64,000 nucleotides of DNA from Streptomyces sp. NBC_00654 (GTDB lineage: Bacteria; Actinomycetota; Actinomycetes; Streptomycetales; Streptomycetaceae): the NCBI RefSeq assembly GCF_026341775.1, contig NZ_JAPEOB010000007.1, forward strand, positions 20,283-84,282, read 5' to 3'. Position numbers and translations under genes: made by a program. Position 1 is the stretch's first letter; each line of letters starts with the position of its first letter. The notes below the pieces were generated by a model that worked only from the letters and a program-made list of their open reading frames with translations, searched no databases and was not told the DNA's origin. This document shows, in pieces, positions 6,984 through 14,360 of the stretch.

Positions 6984-8666
6984 ATGGTGGAGGGGGCGAA
7001 CTCCGCGGCGCAGACCATGCCGCAGGAGCAGCAAAAAAGGGGGCGGCATGCCGCCCGGCGGAAGAAGGACAAGGGCGGACTGGCTCGTTCGTCCTTGCTG
7101 ATGGCTGTTGGCACGGTGGTGTCACGGGCGACGGGACTGATCCGCCAAGTGCTGCAGGCCGCAGCGCTGGGAACGGGCTTGCTGGCCAGTACGTACAACA
7201 CGGCGAACACCGTGCCCACGAGCCTGTACACGCTGCTGATCGGTGGCGCGCTCAACGCCGTGTTGGTGCCGCAGCTGGTCCGGGCCAGGGCAACGCAGCC
7301 CGATGGCGGACGCGCTTACGAGCAGCGTCTGGTCACCCTTGTGGTCTGTGTACTGGGTGTGGGCACGGCGCTGGCGGTGTGGGCGGCGCCGCAGATCGTG
7401 GGCCTGTACATGCGGGACACCCCGGACAGTCACGAGGCGTTCGAGCTGACGGTGACGTTCGCGCGGTTCCTGTTGCCGCAGATCTTCTTCTATGGGTTGT
7501 TCAGCATCTACGGGCAGGTGTTGAACGCTCGCGAGAAGTTCGGCGCGATGATGTGGACCCCGGTACTGAACAACGTGGTGCTGGTCGGCATGTTCGCCGC
7601 CTATCTGGGGCTGCTGACGGTTCCCGACCGGGTGGAGGACATCACCTCCGACCAGGTGCAGTTGCTGGGGATCGGGACGACAGCAGGAATCGCCGTGCAG
7701 GCCTTGGCACTGATCCCGTTCGCGCGGGCGGCCGGTTTCCGTTTCCGCCCGCGGTTCGACTGGCGAGGCACCGGCTTGGGCAAGAGCGTCCATGCGGCGA
7801 AGTGGACGCTGCTGTTCGTCTTGGCCAACCAGGTGGCGCTGACGGTGGTCACGAATTACGCCAATGCCGCCGACCAGGAGCTGCCGCAGGCCGGCGCGGG
7901 CTACTCGGCCTACACCTACGCGCAGACCATCTGGATGCTTCCGCAGTCGATCGTGACGGTGTCCCTGGTCACGGCCCTACTGCCGCGCATGAGCCGGGCC
8001 GTCGCCGAGGGGCGCATCCCGGATCTACGCGCGGACCTGTCCCGGGTGCTGCGGATCAGCGGCGTGGTCATCGTGCCCGCCGCGTTCCTCTTCCTCGCCC
8101 TGGGCCCGCAGATCTCCTCGCTGCTATTTGCCCACGGGGCGGCAGACGCCGCCTCGGCCCGCCCGCTGGGGTACATGCTGCAGGCGTTCGGACTCGGGCT
8201 CATCCCGTTCTCCGCCCAGTACCTGCTGCTGCGCGGCTTCTACGCCTTCGAAGACACCCGCACGCCGTTCTTCATGGCCGCCTGGATCGCGGGCGTGAAC
8301 ATCGCCCTGGCCACCGCCTGTCACATGCTGCTGCCGGCCCGCTGGGCGGTCGTTGGCATGGCCGGCGCCTACACCCTCTCCTACGTGGCCGGTCTCGCAC
8401 TCACCGCGCATCTGCTGCGCAAGAGGCTTGGGGGCCGCATCGACGACGGCGGCCTGCGCCGCACCTACGTAAAACTGTTCTGCGCCGCGGGCCCGGCTGC
8501 AGGGCTGGGCTGGGCTGCAGCGCGTGCATGTGCGGGTCTCGGAAGTGGAACGTGGCCTACGGCCGTCGCACTGGCTACCGGGGCGCTGGCGACAGCCGTG
8601 GGATACCTCCTTCTCGCCCGGCTGATGAAGGTCAACGAGTTGCGTCGCCTGCCCGGGATGCGCTGA
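6984..8666 (+). CDS. murJ: MurJ/MviN-family lipid II flippase
   Basis: This 560-residue polytopic membrane protein has a basic cytoplasmic N-terminus (GRHAARRKKDKGG) and then the MurJ core. ARSSLLMAVGTVVSRATGLIR, SLYTLLIGGALNAVLVPQLV, a dozen or more hydrophobic helices and PQSIVTVSLVTALLPRMS are all characteristic. MurJ moves lipid II across the membrane for peptidoglycan synthesis. It lacks the long C-terminal extension of many actinobacterial chromosomal copies. The host should have its own murJ, so this is an accessory copy. Its 3' end overlaps the convergent recombinase-like gene by 35 bases. Confidence 0.88.
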   Translation: MVEGANSAAQTMPQEQQKRGRHAARRKKDKGGLARSSLLMAVGTVVSRATGLIRQVLQAAALGTGLLASTYNTANTVPTSLYTLLIGGALNAVLVPQLVRARATQPDGGRAYEQRLVTLVVCVLGVGTALAVWAAPQIVGLYMRDTPDSHEAFELTVTFARFLLPQIFFYGLFSIYGQVLNAREKFGAMMWTPVLNNVVLVGMFAAYLGLLTVPDRVEDITSDQVQLLGIGTTAGIAVQALALIPFARAAGFRFRPRFDWRGTGLGKSVHAAKWTLLFVLANQVALTVVTNYANAADQELPQAGAGYSAYTYAQTIWMLPQSIVTVSLVTALLPRMSRAVAEGRIPDLRADLSRVLRISGVVIVPAAFLFLALGPQISSLLFAHGAADAASARPLGYMLQAFGLGLIPFSAQYLLLRGFYAFEDTRTPFFMAAWIAGVNIALATACHMLLPARWAVVGMAGAYTLSYVAGLALTAHLLRKRLGGRIDDGGLRRTYVKLFCAAGPAAGLGWAAARACAGLGSGTWPTAVALATGALATAVGYLLLARLMKVNELRRLPGMR

Positions 8667-9810
8667 GTCCAGGCAGACGAAGCGAGGAAGCGTGCTTCAG
8701 GGACGGTCCTGCGCGGCTGGCGATGTAGTCGAGCCAGTCCCGCTTGGCATATCCGGTCCAGCGAGTGGAATTGCTGATGCTGGTGCCGGTGAAGTCGGCG
8801 AGGACAGATGCTGGTAGATCGGTGGCCAGCGCGAGTCGAGCACTGTTCCGGCTGGCGAGGGGCGCAATGCCGTGTCGGCGGAGCTTCAAGTAGAGGTAGG
8901 TGGCTCCGAGAGCGCGGGCGGGCTCCTGCCCGGGGAACAGCCATGGTGTTGTGCTGGCCGTCTGGTCGAGGTGCCAGCGTTTCTGGCGCTGGTCGCGCAG
9001 TGCGCGGACCAGCTGGGCGACTTCGGGTGGCAGCGGAAGACGATGACCGTTGAGGTTGAGCGCCACCACCGTGCCGTTGTCGATGATGTCGTGCACGGTG
9101 AGTTCCAGCAGTCGGGTGTGCTGCAGCCCGAACAGGAGTGTCAGGGCGCCGGCCGTGCGGACATCGAGAGGCAGTGCATTGTCGTCGAGACACCGGTGCA
9201 GTTGTTCGGCCTGGTCCTCGTCCGTGCTGAAGACGCTGGGTGCGGCGACGGGGACCCGTGGGACTACGAGCTCGCCGACCAGGCCCCGGCCTCTCGCCCA
9301 GGTGACGAAGGCACGCACCTCACGACGTTTCTCAGACCCTTCCTCCAGCCACATCTCGAGTTCTGGCTGTGTGAGCTCCCCGAGAGGGATGCCGTGCTCG
9401 TCGAGCCAGCCCAGCAGTTCCACGGCTCGGCGCAGCCGCGATCGCATCTGGTGCTGCGTGCTGGCGCGTAGCGGGCGGTGCCGGTGGGCCCGGCGGATGC
9501 GGTGCAGCAGGTACCAGTGGGTGAAGGGGGTGAGGAACTTGCGCTGGGGGAGTGGTGCCTGGGTCAAGAGGGCGTCTGCCCAGCGGGGCAGGGCCTCCAG
9601 TCGGTCGTCCCGCGGCGGCAGCACCGCAGCGGCGATGAGGACGTCGCGGATGTATCGAGTGGTCGGCGTGTTGGGCAGGTCGTCGAGCTGCTGGTGGGTG
9701 AACTCCTCATCAGAAGCACCAAGTTGAGACAGGAGAGCTGGCACTCCGTCGCGGGTCAGCCAGTACGCCACTCGGCGGGGCGGCCGGTCGGCCTGTCCGG
9801 TCCTCGCCAC
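8632..9810 (-). CDS. Tyrosine-recombinase-like (XerC/D-type) protein, possibly degenerate
   Basis: The protein has 392 residues, with an N-terminal SAM-like helical domain and a catalytic-like domain from about residue 215. Box I resembles TLLFGLQHTRLLELTVHDI, with the arginine in place. The second half reads LASRNSARLALATDLP where HxxR is expected, so the histidine is replaced by arginine; a tyrosine in WTGYAKRDW is near the nucleophile position. It may be inactive as an integrase or act only in DNA binding. The start is the GTG at 9810. Convergent with murJ. Confidence 0.65.
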   Translation of the reverse strand: MARTGQADRPPRRVAYWLTRDGVPALLSQLGASDEEFTHQQLDDLPNTPTTRYIRDVLIAAAVLPPRDDRLEALPRWADALLTQAPLPQRKFLTPFTHWYLLHRIRRAHRHRPLRASTQHQMRSRLRRAVELLGWLDEHGIPLGELTQPELEMWLEEGSEKRREVRAFVTWARGRGLVGELVVPRVPVAAPSVFSTDEDQAEQLHRCLDDNALPLDVRTAGALTLLFGLQHTRLLELTVHDIIDNGTVVALNLNGHRLPLPPEVAQLVRALRDQRQKRWHLDQTASTTPWLFPGQEPARALGATYLYLKLRRHGIAPLASRNSARLALATDLPASVLADFTGTSISNSTRWTGYAKRDWLDYIASRAGPSLKHASSLRLPGLSASRAGDATR

Positions 9811-9849
9811 CCCTGCCGGGGGGCGAGGACCAGGCGGAGCGACCGGAGG

Positions 9850-10560
9850 TCAGCCTCGGAAGGGGCAGCCGGTGTGCTGGTCGGCGGTTACGGCCGGGGC
9901 CGGGACGTGGATCTCGGGCCGGACGGCGACGGTCGCCGGGCGGGTTGCGGGGCGACGCAGGGTCAGGCCGTGCAGCGCGAACGCGGAGAGGACGGTCCAG
10001 GCGAGGAGGGTGAGTCCGGCTGCGACGGGGCGGCCGTTTTCCGGGGTGGCCGTCCAGACCATGAACACGGTGGCTGCGCCGTGCCCGGCCCACGTCGCGC
10101 GCAGGCTGTTGCTCTCGGAGAGGTAGCCGAGGACCAGGGCGACGATGCCGGTGAGCAGCCACAGCGTGTAGACGGTGGAGCCTTCGACGGGGAGGCCTGC
10201 GGAGTGCTGGGCAATGTATGTGCGTACCGGCTGGTCGACGACGGCGAACATCCCGTGGGAGGTGTCGGCGGTGAGCACCTGGTGCAGCGTCCGGAGAATG
10301 ACTTCGCCGGCGGTCTTGGCCAGCACCACGACGAGGCTGGCCCCGGCGATCGTGAGAACGGTGCGGAGCCAGGAGGCCATGTGCCGGAAGCCGTGCTGGG
10401 GGGCGCTGAGGATGTCCTCCCACATCGTGTGCAGCAAGCCGCCCCTCTTCCAGGTGGTGGTCCACCAGGTGCGCAGGGCGGCGAACCGCGGCTTGCCGGG
10501 CCGGGCTTTCGGGACGGGTGCGGGGAGGTGGTTCTGGCGGGGGATGTTGTGGGACGGCAC
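9850..10560 (-). CDS. Four-helix membrane protein of the transfer region
   Basis: This 236-residue protein has a basic N-terminus followed by about four hydrophobic helices (TVLTIAGASLVVVLAKTA, TLWLLTGIVALVLGYLS, GAATVFMVWTA, LTLLAWTVLSAFALHGL) and a short Pro-rich tail. The GTG at 10560 has AAGGAG 8 bases upstream. It sits at the downstream end of the TraB/Spd cluster, where Streptomyces plasmids usually carry small membrane partners of the translocase. Such a role is inferred from position only. Confidence 0.75.
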   Translation of the reverse strand: MPSHNIPRQNHLPAPVPKARPGKPRFAALRTWWTTTWKRGGLLHTMWEDILSAPQHGFRHMASWLRTVLTIAGASLVVVLAKTAGEVILRTLHQVLTADTSHGMFAVVDQPVRTYIAQHSAGLPVEGSTVYTLWLLTGIVALVLGYLSESNSLRATWAGHGAATVFMVWTATPENGRPVAAGLTLLAWTVLSAFALHGLTLRRPATRPATVAVRPEIHVPAPAVTADQHTGCPFRG

Positions 10561-10650
10561 GGGGCAACTCCTTGTGGGATCGGTGTTCAGGGAGCGTGCG
10601 AATGGGGCCAGGCTGGGAGCGACTGGCCTGGGAAGGAAAGGGGTGACGGG

Positions 10651-10872
10651 ATGGGGTTCTGGACCCGTGATGAGCCGGAGGCGGTCGTCTTCGACGAGGT
10701 CATCGACACGGACGGGCAGATCTGGCCCGCTTTCACCGACGATGCCGGGGTGCTGTGGATCGACGTGGAGGAGGACGTCGAGGTGACCATCGACCGGGCG
10801 ATCGTGGACGGTCAGATCCGGGGTGCCGAGGTCGATGACCACGGCCGTATCTGGATCGACTACGCCGACTGA
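10651..10872 (+). CDS. Acidic 73-aa hypothetical protein
   Basis: A short rightward gene starts MGFWTRDEPEAVVFDEVIDT and is strongly acidic throughout (VDVEEDVEVTID, DHGRIWIDYAD). The ATG at 10651 has AAGGGG nearby. It is divergent from the membrane gene at 10560, with a 90-base promoter gap. Its acidity suggests a DNA mimic or partner protein, but that is speculation. Confidence 0.65.
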   Translation: MGFWTRDEPEAVVFDEVIDTDGQIWPAFTDDAGVLWIDVEEDVEVTIDRAIVDGQIRGAEVDDHGRIWIDYAD

Positions 10873-10946
10873 CCGCAGGGCCGGACACTCTGTCCCGCAC
10901 CCGAAGCCCCGTTGGGGTGTCGGATGCGAGGCAGGGTGTCCGGAGT

Positions 10947-11438
10947 TCAGCGGACGTCGTTGCGGGTGCGGGCGAACATCCCGCGCTGGCTGGTGTTGGT
11001 GATCTGTGTGTTCTGCACTACGGGCCCCTCGTACACGGTTGTCGTGCTGGCGGAGCGGGCCTTGCTGATCGCGCCGCCGATGGCAGTGGCGACCATGGCG
11101 ACGCCCGCAAGGGGGAGGGTCACCATCAGCACGCCGTAGAGGGTGACCGAGGCGAGGCCCTGGAGGACGAGCCAGGCGCCGCAGCCCATGCCGGTGATGC
11201 CTGCGCCGACGCCGATGGAGGCGACGGCGATCCCGGCCGCCCAGGCCGGGACGATCCGCCTGTCGTCCTGCGGGACGGGCGGGGTGGTGCCGAACCGGGG
11301 CAACGGGGTGTCGTCCCGGTAGGACGTCTGGGCGGGCTGCTCGGCGTCGGGCCGGACGAAGGCGCTCTTGAGGATCCGCTGAGCCTCGGCGGCTGCTTCG
11401 TCGTCGGTCAGCGGGCGGGTGATGTGGCCGAAGTCCAC
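10947..11438 (-). CDS. Membrane protein of the transfer region
   Basis: This 163-residue reading starts at the GTG at 11438, which has GGAG 6 bases upstream. The N-terminal soluble part (RPLTDDEAAAEAQRILKSAF) precedes two hydrophobic segments (GIAVASIGVGAGITGMGCGAWLV and GVLMVTLPLAGVAMVATAIGG). The tail (TTTVYEGPVVQNTQITNTSQ) is polar. The frame is open further upstream to 11711, but a strong hairpin at 11461-11493 and the good ribosome site favour a separate start here. Confidence 0.7.
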   Translation of the reverse strand: MDFGHITRPLTDDEAAAEAQRILKSAFVRPDAEQPAQTSYRDDTPLPRFGTTPPVPQDDRRIVPAWAAGIAVASIGVGAGITGMGCGAWLVLQGLASVTLYGVLMVTLPLAGVAMVATAIGGAISKARSASTTTVYEGPVVQNTQITNTSQRGMFARTRNDVR

Positions 11439-11460
11439 GGGGTCTCCTCGGGCTGCGCCC

Positions 11461-11493
11461 GTGCCCTCCCCGCCGTGGTGGCGGGGAGGGCAC
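11461..11493 (-). terminator. Perfect 14-bp hairpin
   Basis: Arms 11461-11474 and 11480-11493 are exact complements with a 5-base loop. It lies inside an open frame joining two likely genes, which argues that the two are separate. Confidence 0.7.
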
Positions 11494-11711
11494 GGGCGGG
11501 ATGGGGGTGTGGGGCGGGGGTTACGGCCGGTCGGAGGCGGCGTCGGGTACTGCCAGCGCGGCAGCTGCAGGCGCCCGGACCCGACGCGGACAGGGAGGTC
11601 GTCGCGGTGTCCGGTGAGCAGCAGTGCGGTCAGCGACGCGCGGGTCTCCGAGCTGCGGGCGAGGAACGCGGCGGCCTCGTCGGCCATGAGCACCAGGGGG
11701 AGGTTCGTCAT
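11494..11711 (-). CDS. Excisionase-like small DNA-binding protein; 3' end uncertain
   Basis: The ATG at 11711 starts MTNLPLVLMADEAAAFLARS and continues through LLLTGHRDDLPVRVGSGRLQLPRW, a layout like small Xis/AlpA helix-turn-helix proteins (short helices, then a PVRVG..RLPR wing). No stop occurs in this frame before the next gene, so the end given here, at the terminator, is arbitrary. Either it is fused to the downstream membrane gene or a base error hides its stop; another frame stops at 11521-11523. Confidence 0.4.
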
Positions 11712-11744
11712 CGTGTTCTCCTTCGTCGGTTCGGTGGGGCAGGA

Positions 11745-13844
11745 CTATTCGGACCAGCCGAGGGGGGCGTATTCACCGTGGTCGACCTGGAGGAGGAGCC
11801 CGGCCTCGACCAGTTCGCTGAGTGCGTTGCGGACGGTGCCTGCGGCGCCGTCGACCGCGGTCCGGATTTCCTTGGAGGTCATCCGCCGGGTCACCGCCGC
11901 GAGGACCTGGTCCTTGACCGTCACCCGTTTCTTGGCCGTGGTGAATACCGGCGGCATCGGGGCGAAGCCGTCGTGGTCGTGGTCGTCGTCGGTGGTGTCG
12001 GGGGGAGGTGCGTCCCAGTCGCCGTAGAGGTCGCCCAGGGCGTCGCTCTCGCGGTCGGTGAGGGTGCTGACGGCACCGTTCTCGGGGAAGATCTCGCCCA
12101 GGCCGTCGGGGCTGCCGTCGTCGGGGAGATGGACGTACAGGGTGCGCATGAGCAGGGTGTCGGACCCGGTGACGACGTGGCCCGCGCCTTGTGTGGACTG
12201 ACCGGGGCGGTCGTCCTCGGTGCCTCGCATCCGGTCGAGGAGGGAGACAGCGGCGCCGAGCCGGTCGGGGATCGAGGCGAGGTCGGCGTCACCGGCCAGG
12301 CCGCCGGTGGCCTGGCGGGCGGCGACACCGCCCGAGATGCGGAGCACGATGCCGACGCCGCCCTGGACCTGCTCGCGCAGGGAGGCGGCGCCGCCGAGCT
12401 TGTCGAGGTTGAGGGTCTGTCCGGCGAACAGGACGCCGATGCCGAACTTGCGGCCCTCGCGGGCGAGGATGTCGGTCAGTTCGGCGATCTCGTCGCCGTA
12501 TTCGGGGTCGGTGACCAGCGAGTTGAACTCGTCGAGGACCAGGACCAGGGCGGGGTAGGGGGAGTGCGGTGAGAAGTCGTGGCCGACTTCGGTGTTGATC
12601 TCGCCGCGGATCCCCATCAGGGCCACGGCCGCGCGGAGCTGACGGACGGTGCGCAGAGCGCCGGAGCCCTGCCGGTCGACGTAGCGGCCGACCGCGGCCA
12701 TCTGCGCGTCCGGGCGGGCCGCGGTCACCCAGCAGACGACACCGGCGTTCGAATAGGCGGCGCACATGAGCGCCATCGCGACGGTCTTGCCGGAGCCGGT
12801 GACGCCGACGAGGAACCCGTGCAGGGTGCCGGAGGCGGACCGCATGTGGACCTTGGCGTCGCGTCCGTCGTGACCGGTGCCCAGAGTGAACCGGCCGTAC
12901 TGGTCCAGGGCGAGGAGCTCGCGGGTTGCCGGGCGAGCCCGCTTGAACGGAGCCTCGTCGTACAGCGAGATCAGCACTTCGCGGCCCTGCGGTTCGGCGA
13001 CCAGCCGCATCTCAGACGGGGCGACACCGAACGCGCTGCAGAGCTGTTCGTGGTTGACCCGGGCGACCTGGCTGGCGGGAACCGCGGCGAGGATCATGGT
13101 CCTGCCGGGCACCTCGTCGTCGATCGCAACGACCTGCGCGCCGGGGATCGCCCCGCCGGGTGCGGCGATGTAGTCGCGCCACATCGTGTCGAAGCGGCTT
13201 TTCCCCTCGCGGGAGGGCTGCACGCTCAGACGTATCCGGCCGGGCCCGGTGTCCGCGATCTCCTCCAGCGACACCGTCGTCACGGGAAAGCCGTAGACGG
13301 CGGCGATATCGGTGGGATCCATGCGGGGCACGGCCGTGCCGGCCGGGGCGACGATGTCGGCGGTGAAGTCCGGCCGGTCCTGCGCCAGTTGCCGGATGTT
13401 CTCCAGCCGGGTCTCCTGCGCCACCTTGGAGTCGGCCCACATCCTGGCGACGATGCCGTCGAAGTCCTTCGGATACGCAGCCGTTGTGTCGCCGGGCTCT
13501 CCGGGGGTCCATCCGGCGCGGGAGGCCGGGAGCCAGGCCCCCATCAGCGCGCCCCACACGACCGGGGCGGCGATCTGCCACCAGGACGTGCCAGGCACGA
13601 TCGCGTTCGCGGCGTACACGCCAGTGCCGGTGACGACCGGCAGCACCCGCTGAGCGGTCTTTAGCGCCTTGGAGAAGTCACCGGACTTCACCCGCCGGTA
13701 CAGCCACCACAGGCAGCTACTGCCAGCCAGCGCGACAGGCACATGGGCGGCTGCGCCGCCCAGCTCGGGGAGTGCGGCCAGCGCGACGGCGGACACCCCG
13801 TACGCGGCCAGCTCCGCCTTCGCCTTCCTGGGCATCCGCTTCAT
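11745..13844 (-). CDS. TraB/FtsK-type DNA translocase for conjugation
   Basis: This 699-residue ATPase has two hydrophobic segments in the first 105 residues and a linker domain. Walker A is GVTGSGKT at about 347-354 and Walker B is LVLVLDEF at about 433-440. The C-terminus has a winged-helix domain (TVKDQVLAAVTRRMTSKEIR to LLLQVDHGEYAPL), as used by FtsK/TraB proteins to recognise repeated DNA sites. Streptomyces plasmids move as double-stranded DNA through such a hexameric motor. AGGAGG precedes the ATG at 13844 by 10 bases; a GTG one codon earlier is equally possible. The first gene downstream is the excisionase-like one. Confidence 0.88.
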   Translation of the reverse strand: MKRMPRKAKAELAAYGVSAVALAALPELGGAAAHVPVALAGSSCLWWLYRRVKSGDFSKALKTAQRVLPVVTGTGVYAANAIVPGTSWWQIAAPVVWGALMGAWLPASRAGWTPGEPGDTTAAYPKDFDGIVARMWADSKVAQETRLENIRQLAQDRPDFTADIVAPAGTAVPRMDPTDIAAVYGFPVTTVSLEEIADTGPGRIRLSVQPSREGKSRFDTMWRDYIAAPGGAIPGAQVVAIDDEVPGRTMILAAVPASQVARVNHEQLCSAFGVAPSEMRLVAEPQGREVLISLYDEAPFKRARPATRELLALDQYGRFTLGTGHDGRDAKVHMRSASGTLHGFLVGVTGSGKTVAMALMCAAYSNAGVVCWVTAARPDAQMAAVGRYVDRQGSGALRTVRQLRAAVALMGIRGEINTEVGHDFSPHSPYPALVLVLDEFNSLVTDPEYGDEIAELTDILAREGRKFGIGVLFAGQTLNLDKLGGAASLREQVQGGVGIVLRISGGVAARQATGGLAGDADLASIPDRLGAAVSLLDRMRGTEDDRPGQSTQGAGHVVTGSDTLLMRTLYVHLPDDGSPDGLGEIFPENGAVSTLTDRESDALGDLYGDWDAPPPDTTDDDHDHDGFAPMPPVFTTAKKRVTVKDQVLAAVTRRMTSKEIRTAVDGAAGTVRNALSELVEAGLLLQVDHGEYAPLGWSE

Positions 13845-13885
13845 CACGGCAGGGCCTCCTTCTTCTGTTGTTGTCCGGGACGGGA

Positions 13886-13921
13886 GAGGGCCGCACCCCG
13901 CTTTCGGCGGGTGCGGCCCTC
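13886..13921 (-). terminator. Intergenic hairpin
   Basis: A 13-bp stem (arms ending 13,898 and starting 13,909) lies between the 133-aa gene and the TraB-like gene. Confidence 0.6.
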
Positions 13922-13945
13922 GATGAAAGCGGAGGAGCGGGCGGG

Positions 13946-14347
13946 TCAGCGCTTGCGGTAGAACCCGGGCTTGGCCTGACGGGCCTTCGTCGCCTGTACC
14001 GCGGCGTGGATGCCGCCGTACTGGGCCTGATGCACGGTCTTCGCCCGGCCGGCCGCCTGACTGATCCGGTCCGCCGCGCCCGCCACACGCAGTCCGTGTG
14101 CGGTACAGCGCCCGAAGGCGCGGGACACCCCGCCGATGGCGGTGAGATGCCGGGCGTCGACCTCCGCGGCCGCGCACATGTCGGCCACGACGGCCGCGAA
14201 CTTGGCGTTGCGCTTCATACGCAGCGCCACCCCCTCTGCCTCCTCCCGCAGCCGGTCGGCGGCGTTCTGGAGGCGGGTGAGCTTGGCGCGCAGCGCCTTG
14301 TATCCGTTGTTTTCGCCATCGGATCCGACGGCGGGAAAGTTGCTCAT
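13946..14347 (-). CDS. Helical transfer-region protein
   Basis: This 133-residue, Ala-rich, mostly helical protein starts MSNFPAVGSDGENNGYKALR and ends with a strongly basic tail (QATKARQAKPGFYRKR). It has no membrane segment. A coiled-coil stretch (LTRLQNAADRLREEAEGVALRM) is likely. It sits immediately before the TraB-like gene and so is probably a translocation partner, but this is inferred from position. Confidence 0.7.
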   Translation of the reverse strand: MSNFPAVGSDGENNGYKALRAKLTRLQNAADRLREEAEGVALRMKRNAKFAAVVADMCAAAEVDARHLTAIGGVSRAFGRCTAHGLRVAGAADRISQAAGRAKTVHQAQYGGIHAAVQATKARQAKPGFYRKR

Positions 14348-14360
14348 CGCGGATCCCCGA

